DNA of 64,000 bases from Coprinellus micaceus (taxonomy: Eukaryota > Basidiomycota > Agaricomycetes > Agaricales > Psathyrellaceae): the NCBI GenBank assembly GCA_951394405.1, contig OX596337.1, forward strand, positions 2,480,001 to 2,544,000, written 5' to 3'. Below are positions 1 through 11,884 of the stretch, piece by piece. Both the position numbers and the translations under genes were made by a program. Each line of letters opens with the position of its first letter. Position 1 is the stretch's first letter. Below the pieces are notes generated by a model. That model had not been told where the DNA came from. It ran no database searches and saw nothing but the letters and a program-made list of their open reading frames with translations.

Positions 1-1285
1 CGTTCCCCGAAGCTTGTACTGGAAGTTGGGCTTCAAATGAATCTGCATAACTGGGGCGTTCTTTGAGGCGCTTGGGGACGACAGCGTGACAGAGGCGCGC
101 AGCAGAGTAGGATTGCCGCATGAGGGGCAAAACTTCTTGGAGTTGTCTTTGCAGATCCTACTTAGGTCGTTAGCTAGACCACCAGATCTGTCGAGGGAGC
201 GCTCACTTGAAACAGGCATGGCATCGCAGAACCCACGTCTTAACCTTCTCTATTCTCGTCCCTTCCAATCCTACCAAGTTCAAGCCCATTTGCAAAAGCA
301 CATTTTGCATAGCGAAATCGGCAGTCATGCATCCCACATCGGTGACTTCATCCTTCCTTTTGCTGCCCACACCATCCTCTGGCAGCAGATCCAGAGCTTT
401 GGACTTGTGAAGGGCCACATTGTCGGGGGTAATCCATTCACCCCCACCGTCGTCTTCGTCTGAAGGATCGTCGTAGAGAGGAGTTTTAGGTTTGTCGGAG
501 TAGTCGTCTAAGGATGAATCTGAAGGCGAGGGTGTTAACCGTGAGGTAGGGGTGGCTTCCTGGTCCTGGATTGGCGTGAATTCAACATTGAGAGGATTAA
601 GATATTTTTCGTCGGTATCTTGCTCGGAGGTTTCCTCGCCAGGTATTGGTGGCTCTTCCGTAGGATCCGGCAAATCTTCCAATACGGTGGCCACAAGATC
701 CTTCGTGACATCTTCAACGGAGGGCTCAGCTTTTTCGCCCTCGATTACGCCAGAACCCTCTTCTGAGTTCGATATTTCATGGTTTGCTTGGTATGCTGAT
801 GAGCCCTAATGTCCAAAATGGTTAATTGACATAGATCCATCTTGGAATATAGGATACTCGCCTCTCCGCTCTCAATCCCCCCCTTCGCTTCTTGTTCTTC
901 CAGTCTCTTCGCCTCCTCGTGCAAGGTATGTGTAAGGGCGATGATACAAAGATCAGGATGAGACAACACAGAGTAGTCTCCCGTCTTCTTTGACCACTGG
1001 ATTACTAGCCGACCATCATCCGTCAGTCCGCTTCCCTTGCACTCGGCTCGAGGGCGGCGTACCTTGAGTCAAACTAACTGGAGTCGGCGACCTCACTTCA
1101 ATCTTCACCCCTGACATCAACCCAAGCTTCTCAAAGTGTTCCCTCGCCCTTGGATCCCTCAACTCTGCGAGCACTTGGGGTGTGGTGACATATTTTTCTG
1201 CCAGGCCTCTGAGCGGGGACAACGAGAGCAGCGGGCCCGCATCCAGGACGAGACTGCGACATCTTGGTGGCTGAGTTTCCGGCAT
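1..1285 (-). CDS. NOB1: rRNA-processing endoribonuclease Nob1 (3' end cut by window edge)
   Basis: Nob1 makes the final cut at site D that forms the 3' end of 18S rRNA in pre-40S particles. Exons in coding order are 1285-1063, 1004-858, 795-207 and 157 to the left window edge. The chosen start gives MPETQPPRCRS followed at once by the PIN-domain strand LVLDAGPLL, whose Asp (about residue 15) is a metal ligand; an ATG 23 codons further up is in frame but precedes only low-quality sequence. A second PIN block (VIQWSKKTGDYSVLS) follows intron 1. The middle is an acidic, low-complexity linker. The zinc ribbon begins with CHAC and continues across intron 3 with FCPSCGNPTLLR. The last visible residues (QYKLRGT) match the family C-terminal region, so only a short tail is missing. 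The second intron (796-857) is the least certain boundary. Confidence 0.93.
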
Positions 1286-1417
1286 TTCTGACAGATAGCT
1301 TGCCTTTTGGTGTGGAGGAGCGCAAAGAGTTAGAATCGACCATATAAAACCCAAAAATCGACGCTTGTCCCCGTGTGAATGCCCCTATCCCAGAACGATA
1401 AGATAAGATAGGAATTA

Positions 1418-2062
1418 CAGTAATACACCGGTCCGTTGTACAGGGGAACCCCCCCTGTACACCCCAGTATTTCGATGTTTTCTCCGCAGCCAGGACACCT
1501 AGCGGGTTCGTTCTTTTTGGCGTTCGTGGAGCTTTCTATGTTGAGTGTATTACATCGGTTTAATTAACTGTTACTGCAAAGGCTGGGCCGAGACGGAGAA
1601 AGCGCGTCAGTTGGGAGACAATTTGATGTGCACAAATTTTGCTCTGTTTGAGGTATGGACCCCGAGTTCGATACACTGAGGCTTAGGAAAATCGAACCCA
1701 GCTTTTAAGCGCTATGGTACGCATATATGTGTATTTATTTTGGCGTTATGTCAGCGCAGGGGCGAGAATCCAGGGGATTTGTACCGTGTTGACCTCCGAG
1801 AGCCGTCACGCAATGTCACGCTTCGCTGCCAAATTTGGCAGAGTCACACACTGTCACACGGTGTACAGAGGACCCAAAATTACGAGCCCTTCTGTAAACT
1901 ATGCATAGTAGTCCACACATGGTGCATAAACCTACAAAAGCACGAGGGTCAGTAGAAAGAAGCTCTACTTTGAGAATATAAAAACTTCAAGGCATTTGGA
2001 TTAGAATTGCTTTGCACAGATCCGAATTACGGCCAACTGTACAACGGACCGGTGTATTACTG
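1418..2062. mobile_element. Non-autonomous inverted-repeat DNA transposon (MITE-like), TA-flanked
   Basis: A 26-nt sequence at 1418-1443 (starts CAGTAATACACC) recurs as its exact reverse complement at 2037-2062. Both ends are bordered by TA (1416-1417 and 2063-2064), the target duplication of Tc1/mariner-superfamily elements, and the CAGT terminus also fits that superfamily. The 645-bp interior has no ORF above about 71 codons, so no transposase is present. Just inside the left end is a second palindrome, TGTACAGGGG at 1437-1446 paired with its complement at 1452-1461. The element sits between the divergent genes NOB1 and PFD4, about 130 bp from the NOB1 start and 57 bp from the PFD4 start. 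Superfamily assignment is inference from ends and TA alone. Confidence 0.8.
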
Positions 2063-2119
2063 TAGATCCTGAACCCTGGTGATTGCTGTTGGACGTGCCT
2101 GGATTGACTCTTGACCAAG

Positions 2120-2729
2120 ATGCGTATGGTATGCAGTCCCACTAACGCCTCAAGGTCTCAGCTCATGTCTTGTGCAGCTCGAACAAGAAGAGGAGGTGGA
2201 CGATGGTACCGAGGTTACCTGGGGTGTGGGCTTGTTTATTCACAGACGAGAGGTTTCGTGCTCACCTCTCCTCCCCAGAGGATCAGCAGCGCATCAGCGC
2301 CTTCTCAAAGTTGAATGCAAGATATGGGCTTATGTTAGAGAAGGTGGATGCCTTGAAAGTGAGTGCTGTGACCGTATCATTCGTCTCCACGCCTGATCCC
2401 GCTCTAGCAAGAGAAGGAGGCCCTAGACGATGTTGCGATGGAATTAGAACTCGCTGACGAGGAGGAGCATGTTTTGTACGATCCTATTCGCTTCATATCC
2501 ACACACCTCCCAACTCCATACCTTCCCTTTTTGCAGGTACAAGATCGGGGAGACCTTCGTCCACATGCGTGGCTCCCGAGCCATCAAACGCCTGGAGAAA
2601 GACCAGGAGAGGGTCAACGAGAAGCTCGGGGAGCTCTCCTCACAATCCGATGACTGCCAGACCAAGATGAAGGAACTCAAGACCCAGCTCTACGCCAAGT
2701 TTGGCAAGTCAATTAACCTTGACGAGTAA
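2120..2729 (+). CDS. PFD4: Prefoldin subunit 4
   Basis: A beta-type subunit of the hexameric prefoldin chaperone, which hands nascent actin and tubulin to the cytosolic chaperonin CCT. Exons: 2120-2128, 2178-2223, 2279-2358, 2408-2475, 2537-2729 (131 aa). The first exon codes only Met-Arg-Met; the 49-nt intron after it has GTATGC and GTGCAG ends. The protein reads EVTWEDQQRISAFSKLNAR, then a coiled-coil arm, the central hairpin segment around YKIGETFVHM, and a second coiled coil ending in KTQLYAKFGKSINLDE, the order and length of the PFD4/Gim3 family. Divergent from NOB1, with the inverted-repeat element in the shared upstream region. Confidence 0.95.
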
Positions 2730-3202
2730 AGCAGAATGCTTCCCCCCGCTATCGTCGTCCAACATCGACCGCGAATCATTGGCCTTCGCGAGCACCACCA
2801 CCTCCCTATATCATGAACCACCCCTGTGCGCGAAGGCACCGCTCGACAGTGCCTGAAGTGCAACACTGCCGAGGGTAGTAATCGTCAGGCAGGAGATCAG
2901 GCCTCTACCGCCATAAACCCGTAGTCGCTCCCGTAAAACGTCCATGTATACGTGAAGGTGGAGGGCCTACTCAATGGACCTCATCACAACTAGCTCATGC
3001 TCCAGACGCTGGCTCGCTGTATGCTCAATTGACCAGTTACGCATTCTTGACATGATTCGAGCTTGTTTTTGGCTTTGAGCGTCAATCCCACGACGGCCAT
3101 CAAAGCGACACTATTTGCCGGAGGCTGAACCATCTTTCCTACTCCCATCGTCTATCCACGCTGTTCAACTTCGTTTCCTCGTATACCCGTTCCTTCTTGA
3201 AG
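2730..3202. other. Intergenic, PFD4 to NDR kinase
   Basis: 473 bp presumed to hold the 3' UTR of prefoldin 4 and the promoter and leader of the kinase gene. No ORF with coding character, repeat or RNA gene was seen. Confidence 0.5.
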
Positions 3203-5158
<1,956 letters not shown>

Positions 5159-6881
5159 CCGGGCGCTGGTAATCTATTCCTAGGACTGGGTGCATGGAAA
5201 CGGACCTCCCGTGAAGTCGTTATATGTTCCACTCTAAATTTCTCCATCGTCATGTCTTACTCATAGCACGGACCAAGCCACGTAAGAATGCGCGTTGTAT
5301 CCTGCTTCGGATTTCTTTGGGTTGTGACGGGCGCCTAAATTCCCGAGAGCTGCCTAATTGGGGTATGACGGAGAACTAACTCGTCGACTCGGAGGTCCGA
5401 ATTTGGGCTGCGGTTTAGATTGTGAAGACTGAAACCTTCGAAAACGGCTTTGGGTGATCATCTATAACTTCAGGACGCAGAATTCGGATACACATTGGTA
5501 GAGGTCAGAGTTGAAGCGCGTGGTAATCGCAAGGCGCTGGCTTTAACCCCCTAGGATTACAACGATGAGATGTTTCCTTGAGTCCAGGGTAGGTACATAA
5601 GTACTACGAACACGCTAATGGGATGGGATAGCTACTAGACGGTAAAACAGACATACTGGTGATTTGTGAGATAAAAGGACAAAGAAGCGTGGACGGAGAA
5701 CTGGGCGAAGGATAGCAGTAGGTTTGCAAACGCCCCCACTCCTTGATAGCGGCGCTACAAAGGGTAATCGTAGCGGACCTCCTGCGCTTCAGTGCTACAA
5801 CCGTAAGGGCTTCGAAGCACGACTCTGAATCTGAACAGAGGAGAGTGAGTGGAGAGCTTGTCGAGCGAACCCTGGGTTGAGAGGTGGCTCTGCGGTTAAA
5901 CTTGATGTGGTCGGAGCTGCAAGCGAGCCGGGGGCAGGAGCCTCGGTAGTTGGCTCGACACTCATGTGAGCCTCAAATGTATCTGCAGCACCACCGATAT
6001 ACTCGCCAATCATCTCGCTGCGAAGAGCCGGGTTAATGCTCGCGAAGCTGCGGCGGCCAAATACACTGGGTCGGCCGCATGACTGAGGGCGCACCTTGCG
6101 TGGCGGATTCCGCAGAGGTATTGGGCTCCGCAATATTGCCAGTGTCCTGGACCTGGGGAGCTTCAACAACAGCGACCTGAGGTAGGCGGACCTTCGTTGG
6201 GGGTATGGTCGTGGACGGTTGTGCGCTCACCTTTTGCTACGGCGCCGTCGACGTAGTTGGTCCCGTCGCCGATTTTGAGCCCAGGGCGCACGGGAAATGG
6301 GGAAATAGCTCCCCGAAGCATTACCATATATTTATGATCATTTAGTAGGGAATGAAACTCTATGAAACTCCAGCTCGTAACTTATAAACATGATCCAATG
6401 AAACTCCAGGCGGCTTGCAGGACAAGCTCGTCGATCGTGATTGTGGGTTGGGGCTTTGCAGTGCCGGCGCTGGTGGGGTTGGCTTCAGGAGACATGGCTG
6501 CTATTTGGAGAGACTGGCCGTGGTTAATTGATTCGCTGAGGGTGGAAAGAAATGACCACTCCATGCGATTGCCTGCATGGGCACATGTGGCTGAACTTGA
6601 ATAAGCATGGCATACACATCCCAATCGGGAATTTGTCCAAATTCGGAAGGTACAGCGACTTGAGGCACGTGTCGTTGTCTCCGACAACTCCGGAGAAGGG
6701 CAACCGCCGCCCGGGTTCAGCAGCCATACCACCACCGACCCCTCAGCTCTGACAGGATAGTGGGATGCAGTGAACTGGAGTAGGGATTTACTTGAATACT
6801 TGGTACGTCTCGGAAACGACTTCAGTTGGTTCTGTTTCCAATTTACGAGTTTTGAGCCCTTGACCTCCATCGCTCAGCGGC
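5159..6881. other. Long intergenic stretch, kinase to PP2C
   Basis: About 1.7 kb. Only the weak minus-strand candidate at 5795-6327 shows possible coding character. Around 6353-6411 the 9-mer ATGAAACTC recurs three times within 60 bp. The minus-strand open frame at 6382-6870 has no family resemblance and overlaps the likely promoter of the PP2C gene. Confidence 0.4.
5795..6327 (-). CDS. Possible small spliced gene, unknown function
   Basis: I do not recognise this gene. From ATG 6327 (or 6321) a frame reads MVMLRGAISPFPVRPGLKIG... to a GTGAGC donor near 6230, the standard donor of this genome. Downstream frames on the same strand continue (a stretch ending at GTGCGC near 6106, then INPALRSEMIGEYIGGAAD... 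to a stop at 5795) with balanced composition and suitable AG sites. I could not join all three blocks in a single phase, so the exon structure is unresolved. It could be a real but fast-evolving gene, a decayed one, or chance. Confidence 0.3.
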
Positions 6882-8744
6882 ATGTCACTGCGTCAAGCCT
6901 GGAGACCCCTGGCCGCGGTTGCAGCTGTCGGAGGACCCGCCTACGTCTATTACCAGTACCGTACGAAGCAAGAAACCTTCGAAATCACTGTCAAGGCACG
7001 GGGCGCGGACGGAAAGCCAGAAATGCAGACGCGCACCTTCCCCTTGCTCCCGCTCAAAGTCCTCGAAGCGCGGTTGCAGCAGAACGCGAATGCGAATACA
7101 CACCACAGGCCAGATGGACTCGTTTGGAAACACACGACGGCGTCCTTGGCTTCAAACGACCCTATAGAAGATGCAAATGCCAATGCCATTGTGACGAGAG
7201 ACGAGATTGATCCTGCTGCTCCTGGGGACTTCTTGTTCTTCACAGTAATGGATGGCCACGGAGGCTACGAAACTTCTCAGTTACTTTCCAAGGTCCTCAT
7301 CAAGGCCGTAGCTGCGAAGATTTTCGCCCTCAACTCCCCTAAGCACATGCCTTCGCCCACCGTTGGCTGGTTCAGCGGTCTGAAGAACTCGTGGGGATCG
7401 TCACCGACACCAGCCGGAAGCACGAGTCATTCGCACGCGACACCCGACGCGGACCCTAAACGCGTCTCCGGCGCAATCGAAGAGGCTTTCGTCGAACTGG
7501 ACCAGGAAATCCTGAATGCTCCGCTCCGTGTTCTCGCCGCCAACGTCGACGAAGAGACTAGGAAAAAAGGCGTCACCCCTGACCTTAGCAAACACCCACT
7601 CGCGCTCAAGACTATGCACCCCGCCATTTCGGGCAGCTGTGCGCTCATGGCCATATTCGACACGATCCACCGGAACCTCTATGTCGCTGTCACGGGCGAC
7701 AGCCGAGCTGTGGCAGGAGTCTGGGAGCCAACAGACGATGGAAAGGGCAGCTGGCGTGTGGAAGTTCTTACCGAGGACCAGACTGGCCGCAACCCATCTG
7801 AACTTGCGAGGTATGCCCAAGCCATATTATCTCCATTGATAGTTCCGCTGAATACAGAGTAGAATGCGATCGGAACACCCCAAGGAAGAAGAGAACGATG
7901 TAATTAGGAACGGTCGCGTTTTAGGGGGCTTGGAGCCAAGTCGTGCCTTTGGGGATGCCCGGTATAAATGGCCCCGTATAGTTCAAGAAACGTGGGTACC
8001 CCATATCGCTTCACCCACAATGACTTATCTGAACGACCGTCCTTGCCCCACCTTACCTTTCATCTATGGTTCACATAACCTTCACTTGATCGTGGTGCTC
8101 ATAATGCTGTTGCAGTCTTAATCGAGCTTTTTTCGTTGGCAATGGAACTTCCATGCGCCCTGCCCCTTCGCTGTTCAAGACTCCGCCCTATGTCACGTCA
8201 CGACCAGAGATCACCCACCGTACCCTCCCTCTAGGTTCGTCACAGGAACCCTCCCAAAAGGCGAAGTACTTCCTCGTTATGGCCACGGACGGATTATGGG
8301 ATGAGCTGAGGTACGCAATAATACCATAACCCAACCATTCACGGCACTAATTTACCTCGACGAAAATACAGCAACGACGACGTCGTGTCCCTCGTAGGCG
8401 GCTACCTCCAAGGCCTTAAAGGCCCCATCCCCAAATCCAAACTGCCCGATCTTGTTCCCGTTTCCTCCGGCACCGAGGGCGTCGAAGGCAAGCGCGAAAA
8501 GAGATCCAACAAGGTCGAAGGGTCTTGGGCTTTCGCTGACGAGAACGCCTCCGCGCATCTCATCCGGAACGCTTTCGGTGGCGGCGACGAAGCGATCCTG
8601 CGCCGCCGGCTAAGTATTCCCGCGCCGTGGTCGAGGAGGTATAGAGATGACGTGACGGTGACGGTTGTTTGGTGGGAGGATGGAAGCGAGTGTAGGCCGC
8701 AGGTTAGTCAAGTTGGTGGGGAGCAGCTTAAGGCTAGGCTCTAG
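6882..8744 (+). CDS. PTC5: PP2C-type protein phosphatase, mitochondrial (Ptc5/pyruvate dehydrogenase phosphatase-like)
   Basis: A metal-dependent Ser/Thr phosphatase; Ptc5-type enzymes dephosphorylate the pyruvate dehydrogenase E1 alpha subunit. Exons: 6882-7810, 7863-7991, 8116-8310, 8372-8744 (541 aa). The N-terminus (MSLRQAWRPLAAVAAVGGPA) looks like a mitochondrial presequence with a short hydrophobic segment. PP2C motifs in order: VMDGHGG (metal-binding Asp), SGSCALMAI, VAVTGDSRAV, GGLEPSRAFGD, MATDGLWDEL and a final RDDVTVTVVWW. The inserts between motifs (residues about 155-190 and 235-250) are typical of the longer Ptc5-like members. Intron 2 (7992-8115, 124 nt) is about twice the usual length here. 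Substrate is inferred from family membership only. Confidence 0.92.
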
Positions 8745-10375
8745 AGTGGATCATTGTAAGACGACCGATTACGCATTCACTTCTCCGATGCTCAGGTGCT
8801 CAAGCCTCAAGGCAACATATCTATCCAGGGAAGTAAAGTTCGCCACTGCGCAGTCAACTGACTGTCTATAGTTGGGCCCAATGAGTTGCACCGCCCAGAT
8901 AACCAGGTATCTATGGCCTGGGAGTGGCGTCTACCTATCGAAGCTCAGAAGGCAAGGGAGCGGCGTCATTGAGCTATTCATGATTGACTGTCGCGGCCTG
9001 TTATCCCAGTCGCCGCTCGGGGAGTGTATCGGGCTTTCGGAGAATTCGACTAAAAGTGGGGCCCTCCTCGCTGTGACTTGGGTGCTTAGTAGGTGGCGAA
9101 GAGACCCGGGCACTGGCACGCTTGAAGCGATGGTGACGAACGTGTGGAAACTCTTCTTTCAAGTCACTGAGGTCTGAGTGTTTGGAGCGTAGGGACGATT
9201 CGGGGAAGAGAGGTGGATATCTTCTGTAAATCACCCAATTTGAGTCGGTGAATCTCCCCGTGATGTGACATCCCTCCTTCATCTAACCTTATGACGGTTC
9301 AAACCTTCTTCAGTCCAAGCAACTATCTTGACTATTCATAGTCTTGGAATCCACTGTCTTATTGGTTCTCTGTCATCGTAGAGTCCGCCTATAGTATCAG
9401 GGTCGACACGCACGAGAATAGCGACAAATCGCAACAACCCCTTCTCCGCCTACGCAGTGTCGTCAATTGGATACCTACCAGGGAGCTTCTCGGCAGAAAT
9501 GAATATGTCATACCCCATACCCAGCACATAGTAGTCATTCGCAGCGGCTATAGATAGGACGTGGAGTATGTAGCCCCGTGTAGTCTCGAGAAGAATGCTC
9601 CCATTCTAGGTGTGCTTCGCGAAAAGCATGCAGAGAGCGAACTTCTGCTAGGGTTACCGAGGACGCGGTGCCGGGCGTGAAGCCAACGGACATGTAGGTT
9701 GCTTGGACCTCCATGTCCATAGACTGGACTGTATAGAGTGGGTAACTTGGAGCCCAACTCGAATGTATATACGAATAGATAGAGGTTTTCCCGATCGCCT
9801 CCCAGGCAGCATGCACTTGAGGGAGTTAGAGCAGGGTGCACCCCAGTTTCGACGGCAGGCTGCCTGCCGCAGACCCTATGCAGGGATAGAGCAAGTGTGA
9901 CGATCAGCAGGAAGAGCGAAATTCGAAGGCCCAGTGTAGCTCGGAATGCACTCGGGGTGCACGTTTCCGAAGACGAAGGCATGAATGGGCGGCAGGGTAT
10001 TATCCAAGCAGTGGAGGTCTGAATTGAGTCCAAGCCACTCCAGCGCCGCCCACGGATGTCATTGTCAGTAGGCTTTGGCAGGAACATGTGTGGCTCCGGG
10101 CGCTTGGTGCGATCAGGGAAAGAGATTGATCCAGAGCGCCAAGTGTTATCGCGACCAGCTCAGAGGAGGGCGGCAGGGGGCGATGAGCAGAGCCACTGGG
10201 CAGACTTTGAGGGGAGGTGGAGACCCCAGGTCACTGTCAGGAGGAGGGACATATTTTTGTGAGTGTGGGCAGGGGACGAGGGGAAAGGACAGCCGTGATC
10301 CGCTCAGAGATAAGACGGAGATCGGGCCGAGGGAGTATTTATTGGGGCCCCTGTCTGGGAGGAAGGGTGGCGGTG
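8745..10375. other. Intergenic, PP2C to CASTOR-like gene
   Basis: About 1.6 kb. Open frames on both strands (for example minus 9548-10087) lack family resemblance and recognisable splice-linked partners. The last few hundred bases probably hold the promoter and leader of the next gene. Nothing else was identified. Confidence 0.45.
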
Positions 10376-11884
10376 ATGCAAGTGACACTCTCTCTCCTGC
10401 CCGCGTCGCTCTCCCTCGTCCACATCCCCCGCCAGCGCCTGCCTGCCCTCACCACGCCCATTATCCGCCAGATCCTCCTCCCCCAGCCCCAGTTCCTCAA
10501 CATCACCGCCAATGACATCGAGCTCTCCATCTTCGCCGAGGAGCATGTTCTCACCGACTTTCTCCCCATAGCCCGCAGGGACAGGCACCACCGCAGGCAC
10601 CACCCCCTCGAGGTCTCGTACGAAAAATGGAGCGTCCTCCAGATCGACTCCCACAGCGACCAGGCCGTTGACAGCGCGGGGGCCCGCGTTCACGAGCTCT
10701 CGGCCCCCCTCGCGGCAGCGGGCATCTCGATTCTCTATCAGTCGTCGTACATGAGCGATTTCATGTTCGTGAAGGAGTCGCAGCTCCAGCAGGTGTTGCG
10801 GATCTTGGCGGCGCATGGCTTCGACCTCCTCTCATCTGAGGCGACGACGACGACAGCCTCTCCCACTGTCACGACCCACCCCCAGAGTCTGGCCAGTGGT
10901 CCAACCGGCGAACCGGCATCTCCCAGGAGCAAGTCTCACTCCCCCACCTCTAGCGACGTGCGCATCCTCTCTCCTGATCTCGCCTGCGTCGGGCTATCAG
11001 ACGAGTTCGGCGTCGACAACTGGGGTCTCAAGATCGTCAAGCTTGTTGCATTCCCCGACCTCATCCCCGGCACCTCTTCCTCCTCGCAGAACTCCTCTGT
11101 GACCGACTGCTCCTCCCTCACCTCAGACGACGATGGCTATTTCTCTTACTCCCCCCAAAGCACATCGCCTAGCTCCGAGTACCCCTCCCGATCGCACTCC
11201 TTCGACGATCTCCATAGCCCGATATCGGCCCCGTCCAAGTCTGCTTCCAAACACTCGTATACGAGCCCCTATATGCGCTCGCCGTCACGGCGGTCGACGT
11301 ACCCCTCAAAACACTCGGAGTACACCAGCTCTTCGTCACACCAGTTTTTCAGCTTCACGCGCACGCCAGAGGGTTCGTCCCTTACTGCGGATGTTTGCGT
11401 TCTGGCCACGCTCTTCCCGCCAAACGAGCGGCATATGGTCATCTGTGGAGGAGAGTTGACTGCCGCGGACGAGCGGATAGCTAGCGGTACGACCGACTAC
11501 GCGTCCGACACGGAGGGCGACGGGGAGGATGCTGGCGACAGTTCAATGCTGAAGTGTCTGCAGCTGGACCTACGCAAGTTCGGGCTCGGTAAGCACCTCG
11601 CACGATTTCTCGGTGGACGTTTTCCATCTAATACGCATGTATAGATAAACATGGCCTCGTTAACCGCTTCTCGCGCGTACTCGAGCAGAACGGGATTAAC
11701 CATATGTACAGTTCGACGTTCAAGACGGCCAACTTGTTGGTGAGTACCGAACACCCTCCATCGTGCCATTCCCCTCGTCCCCCACAGCCGCCCCACCTCG
11801 TTCCTCCTGAGTTCAGCTGACCTTCTCCCCTAGGTCGACAAAAAGCAAGCACTGCGCGCCCAGAGCCTCCTACGCCTGTGTTAA
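10376..11884 (+). CDS. CASTOR-like ACT-domain protein (putative amino-acid sensor)
   Basis: Resembles animal CASTOR1/GATSL proteins, which bind arginine through paired ACT domains and regulate TORC1 via GATOR2. Exons: 10376-11588, 11645-11739, 11834-11884 (452 aa). The ATG at 10376 is preferred over an in-frame extension to 10217 because the first ACT-like strand (QVTLSLLPASLSLVHIPR) begins immediately after it. The N-terminal half contains WSVLQIDSHSDQAVDSAGARV and then APLAAAGISILYQSSYMSDFMFVKE, the pattern of the first CASTOR ACT pair. A Ser/Pro-rich linker (about residues 165-345) follows. The C-terminal segment across both introns reads HGLVNRFSRVLEQNGINHM then YSSTFKTANLLVDKKQALRA, matching the last CASTOR ACT unit. 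Ligand and function in fungi are inference. Confidence 0.85.

Noticed and set aside
6382..6870. Minus-strand open frame of 162 codons
   Set aside because: Ser/Thr/Cys-rich random composition, no motif, and it lies where the PP2C promoter is expected.
9548..10087. Minus-strand open frame of 179 codons upstream of the CASTOR-like gene
   Set aside because: It starts at a non-conserved site, has no family resemblance and overlaps several other chance frames.
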